Positions 60,112 through 64,000 of a stretch of 64,000 bases of DNA are shown piece by piece. The DNA lies in the NCBI GenBank assembly GCA_015832175.1, contig WJXW01000003.1, positions 1,860,001-1,924,000 of the forward strand. Direction: 5' to 3'. Within the stretch, counting starts at the first letter, position 1. Each line of letters begins with the position of its first letter. Source of the DNA: Paraphaeosphaeria minitans. Its lineage: Eukaryota; Ascomycota; Dothideomycetes; Pleosporales; Didymosphaeriaceae. A model generated the notes under the pieces. The model was not told where the DNA came from. It ran no database searches and saw only the letters and a list, made by a program, of their open reading frames with translations. Both the position numbers and the translations under genes were made by a program.

Positions 60112-62722
60112 CTGCAAAGAGGAAGTTGTAGGCGGTTGTATCACGGCTGAGGGCAGGCTATATTACATTCTCTTATACGGAGCATGCTGACATGCTTGTG
60201 GTTCGCCTACCAGGGTTTGGATGCCCTGCAGGAAGCTTCGATGAGGCTCCGGAGAGTTTAGCGGCTAGTTGATGCGTACATATGTCTCCGGCCTTGCTTG
60301 TCTGGCGTCACATCACCTTCGTTGGTAGGCAGGCTACATCAAAACTGTGCAAAAGCCGAGCATGAGACCCCACAGGACCTCGTCGGACAAGCCTTCCCAC
60401 AGCAGGCAATACTCGAGCAGTCCCACATAGGCATGGCATTGGCACATACGTCAATGATATCCATCAAAAGCAACCAACACCGGCCAGGACCTCCCTACAA
60501 GGAGAAGCAACATGCCCGTACCTACATCTCCGACCACCCCCCCCCCCAGCGCGACCATCACACCAATAAAACCACACGCCTCCTCCTGGCCCCCGACCCC
60601 GCCTCCCACCCACGCATGTTCCACCGCTTTCGCCCATGGCAGCGTGACACCCCCCCTCGGCACCCACCGCGTCCACCGCCGTACGCCCACCTCAGCCATC
60701 CCATCCCACCCGCCAGGTTACCGCCCGGCTACAAACCAGGCACACCACCCTCCCCAACGTCAGTGCGACACACGTCCGCTCCGGCGGGACGCGCCCCAGA
60801 CGATAGTCGTTGTCCGTCCGAGACACCAATCGGAGCGCCCGGTGACGAGGGTCGCACGGCCGACGAGCGGCGAGAGGCCACGGAAGATGGAACGGGCTGT
60901 GCGACGGGGTAGGGCTGGGCGGAGGGATCCAGGCGAGAGGGCCGATGGAGGTGGCGGACGGGGTGGGACGAGATCGAGGGGCGTGAAGGGCGGGATCGGT
61001 GGGAGTTTCGACGCCGGGCGTGTGAAGGATGCGAGGAAGAGGGGTGGGTAGAGTTGCGTAGGTAGGGTAAGGTAACTTGTGGTGCTCGTGTACCTACCTA
61101 TGGCTTCCTCCAACGGAGCCAGCCAGCCCACAGGATGGTAGAATCTAGCCCTCGAAGGGACTTTCCACTACTGATGTAGATCCAGGCACGAGAGCATGAC
61201 AAACCATCATCCACGTTGCCACAGAAAGATTCGCACTTTCCCATGATGAGTTATGGCATCGACTCTGAACAAGGTGCCCGACTCCGAACGTGCCGTGTGG
61301 CGCTATATTTCCCTTCCCACCATGCCACACTGAATGCGAGCACGAGCATCACCATTCACGTCCTCTCTTCGAAACACGCCCATCACGCACATTGCTTGGT
61401 CTACAGGACACTCCTACGCAAGCGCACATGTAAAGTCTGCACCTAGGTACACCACTCAACACCCCGATCCATGCGGACGGGACGCCTCTCGCACCATAGG
61501 CGTTGCGGAATGCACGTGGTTTTGTTTTGTTCTTGTTCGTCACGGTTGACGATGCACATGCAGAATGCACACGATACCAAAACGTCTGCGAAGACTGCCC
61601 CTTTGGAAATACGATGCCTTCTCATTGAAAACGGCGACCGAGGATGCTACTTGCCATCAGGAGCTTTTCCGTGGTGGCTAGAAAATAAACCACGAGGATG
61701 TAGACGCAGCCCAGGAGGGGTTTGGGTGTCATTGGAGCAATTCTATATATATACGCGAAAGAAAAAGGAAAAAGAAAAAAAAGGGGTGCAAACTAGCGAT
61801 TGCCACTTACGCCACTCCCCTCTCTACTCATAGTGAAGCTTCTCCTGTACTCTCGCCATGCTCGCACCTTCTAACGGTTATACGAGACAGGTACCCATAC
61901 CTCCACCTCTACCTATAATCACCCCCAACGCCCCAGCAGGAAGGAAACGCAGGAGTCTCGCATCTCGCGTCTCTCATTTCTCAACATCGGCCAGCCAGCC
62001 AGCCAGCCAGCCGACGACGAAGCAGCAGTAGCATCTGACTACAAACAGCATCGAAGCACTCACCGACCGTACCTACCAGCATTGGCGGGTAGTATCTGAG
62101 TTTGCTCGAAGCCTAGGGACTCGTCGGAGCCTAGATGGTGTGTTCTGGGGCTGCTGGGGGGGGGATGCTTTCGAGGGGAGTGGAGGGGAGTGGAGGGGAA
62201 GGGAAGGGAAGGGAAGGGAAGGGAAGGGGACTATGGGGCAAATGTGGCTGGTAATAGAATAGGGACAGTGAATAGAATACAGCGTGCTGCGTGCGAGCCC
62301 AAAGGTGTCTTCTTCCCAAGAAGCACCCCCAACCCCCAGGGCATCCACCCAAACACCCACCTCTCCAGAAGCCGTGGAGTAGCCCGATAGCATTCGAATA
62401 AGGCAACCCATCGGACCAGCCACGAACGAGCCGTCCGTGGAGCCAGCAGGACAATGCGAGATGAGCTGCAGGGATAGGGACTTCACACCCGTCCATCTCC
62501 CGCGGAGACCCCGCAAACCCAGACACGGATTTTGACAATCTGGCGTGTTGCAAAAGGCTCAAGTTACTAAACGATGCGATTCACACTTTCCACCGCGCGG
62601 GATAACGGCCTCGGATATTGATCGATTTACACCAGGTAGAATATTACACGTACACGTACACGTACACCTCCAGGACATGGCTGTCACTGGTTCTCCAAGC
62701 TCAAATGTAAAACCAATTCGCC
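60112..62722. other. Intergenic with low-complexity tracts; no gene seen
   Basis: About 2.6 kb. It contains a C-rich tract (60538-60547), a GGGAA-type purine tract (about 62160-62230), a CCAG run (61988-62012) and an adenine-rich tract (61758-61784). Frames of up to about 200 codons at 60298-61131 are products of skewed composition. Confidence 0.45.
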
Positions 62723-62893
62723 ATGCCCCCTTCCGACACCGCCAACGCCAACGTCAACGATGTTGAACCGCGTTACCTACATCCTCGACACCCTCTGTCT
62801 CGCTCCGCCCAAGCTCAAACCCAACCGGGATCTAACAATCACCGGCAACAAGCCACCGGCGAGCGGATCTGGGATGATGGGGCTGGCAACTAA
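62723..62893 (+). CDS. Small hypothetical ORF, 56 aa (doubtful)
   Basis: An ATG at 62723 (context TTCGCCATGCCC) opens a frame beginning MPPSDTANANVNDVEPRY and ending at 62893. It is Asn/Gln/His-rich with no recognised family. The start context is good and the ending could be an artefact of a missed intron, but no splice pair stands out. A pentanucleotide repeat lies 77 bp downstream. It is given because nothing better explains this position. Confidence 0.2.
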   Translation: MPPSDTANANVNDVEPRYLHPRHPLSRSAQAQTQPGSNNHRQQATGERIWDDGAGN

Positions 62894-62969
62894 AAACGTA
62901 CGGTCTATGCCGAGGGGAAGCAACGGAGAGCAAGTGTGTGAGCCGGGAGCTGTCTTAAGCAGAGCTGTC

Positions 62970-63079
62970 CAAAGCAAAGCAAAGCAAAGCAAAGCAAAGC
63001 AAAGCAAAGCAAAGCAAAGCAAAGCAAAGCAAAGCAAAGCAAAGCAAAGCAAAGCAAAGCAAAGCAAAGCAAAGCAAAG
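62970..63079. repeat. Pentanucleotide microsatellite (AAAGC)n, ~22 units
   Basis: An almost perfect array of AAAGC over 110 bp. The purity suggests recent expansion and likely length variation between strains. Confidence 0.95.
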
Positions 63080-64000
63080 TAAACAAGCAAGGCAGAACTT
63101 AGGAGACGAGGCGACAAGAAAGAAGCAATCGGACAACCCTCTGCTTGCATCGAATTTCCATTCTTCCTCTGCACGACGAGGCGCAAGGGCAATTTTCAAA
63201 ACCGAGGTGACATGGTCTGGGTTCGTAGAGGCACGCGGCGAGGAGCTGAATGCGAATGTGAACCGTCGAGCTCGGTATCCTCTTGTGCTTGACCGGCTAC
63301 TGTGCAGATGACGGGCGTGGCCGTGCGCATGGCTTGCATCGTGTGCGTGTCTGGTTATGGGCGGGCGTGGGACGGTGCCGCCCCTCGGGTAGGTTGTGAG
63401 CCTCCCGCGCGACGGACTCGCATCGACCGGTTTGGATACGGCCATGGAGACACTGCAGGTATTCTATGCGAGCCCAAGTAAACGGACGAAGAGGGATGTT
63501 TTGCAGGGTGGCACTGGACTGTCAGCGACGCCTGTAGTGGGAGCATCGGAAGTCTTGCGAGCAGCGGGATTCGCTTGAGCGATTGCTATGACTGGCTGTG
63601 CGAAAGTAGGATAAGACCAGCAGGCTGAGCGTACTGCAGCCTTACTGGAAGCTATGCCAACAGCTATGGAGTGGGCTTCTGGAGCGGGGTGCTTGGCCTG
63701 AAGATGGCGAGGTCTTGAGCAAGTGCATGCTTCAGTCTGATCTGTTTCGCTCATCTGCGAAGAGGAAAACTGCGTTCCTCTGCCAAGTCGTGAGTTCCTA
63801 GGCCCCCACCGGTGTATGAAGACGAAAGACCGGGGTGGTTGGTCATCGGTATACGTATATGTCGCCAGGTGCAATCGTATTGCCTGACCAGGGCCATGTC
63901 GCAGAACGGGTGTTCAATTTTGCGCGCGAACAAGACTTGCCGAATGCCTCGTTGGAAGACTGCAGTAAGCGTATCTTGGTTTCTTTTGCTTTCCTATTGC
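63080..64000. other. Right-hand end, no supported gene
   Basis: Short frames on both strands (for example minus 63464-63754) show no family resemblance. A gene entering from the right cannot be excluded. Confidence 0.4.

Noticed and set aside
60298..61131. Pro/Arg/His-rich frames on both strands
   Set aside because: They result from C-rich strand asymmetry in a presumed promoter-type region. No recognised domain.
62760..63445. 183- and 222-codon frames across the AAAGC array
   Set aside because: The pentanucleotide repeat gives stop-free frames on both strands (SKAKQ and LLCFA repeats). No domain or splice support.

Overview
The window has two compartments typical of a filamentous ascomycete (Pezizomycotina, probably a dothideomycete) with AT-rich isochores. 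Support for this comes from short introns (about 45-80 bp, GTRNGT...YAG with CTRAY branch sites), fungal-specific families (TRP-like/FLC channel, Mtc5-type SEA subunit, a 70-aa conserved fungal small protein), and a block of repeats eroded by C-to-T changes as in repeat-induced point mutation (RIP). The species cannot be named from the sequence.

Region 1-31,050 is very AT-rich, has no intact gene, and is built from nested LTR retrotransposons. Two copies of one Ty3/Gypsy chromovirus lie on the minus strand (copy 1: up to 10,250, left end outside the window; copy 2: 14,766-28,189). After removing insertions, both have exactly 5,880 bp between their 411-bp LTRs. Copy 1 carries a solo LTR (14-325), a complete 3,162-bp gag-only element (1,475-4,636) and a second solo LTR (5,144-5,455). 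Copy 2 carries a complete 6,717-bp chromovirus (15,875-22,591) with a related interior but a different LTR U3. All four insertions have 5-bp target duplications, and three have a matching empty site in the other copy. Between and beside these lie a repeat-flanked unclassified element (11,879-14,096), a chimeric fragment (14,413-14,765) and a long TAC microsatellite (29,611-29,984).

From about 31,050 to the end, base composition becomes normal and genes appear: a 610-aa charged protein of unknown function (minus, 3 exons); a WDR59/Mtc5-type SEACAT (GATOR2) subunit (minus); a divergently transcribed Ubc13 ubiquitin-conjugating enzyme (plus); a gene-poor stretch with a probable relic of an AflR-like regulator; a 69-aa small ORF; an unusual protein kinase (minus); a probable broken 2EXR/F-box-like gene (minus); argininosuccinate lyase (plus); a 70-aa small fungal protein (minus); a TRP-like/FLC channel (minus); a mitochondrial hotdog thioesterase-like protein (minus); and a GFA-domain protein (minus). 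The last 3.9 kb has simple repeats but no convincing gene.

The genes do not form one pathway. They are mostly housekeeping: amino-acid signalling to TORC1 (Mtc5), arginine synthesis (Arg4), K63-ubiquitin signalling (Ubc13), and calcium/cell wall or flavin-related membrane function (TRP-like). Exon boundaries were worked out by hand from splice signals, reading frame and family resemblance. No database search was run.
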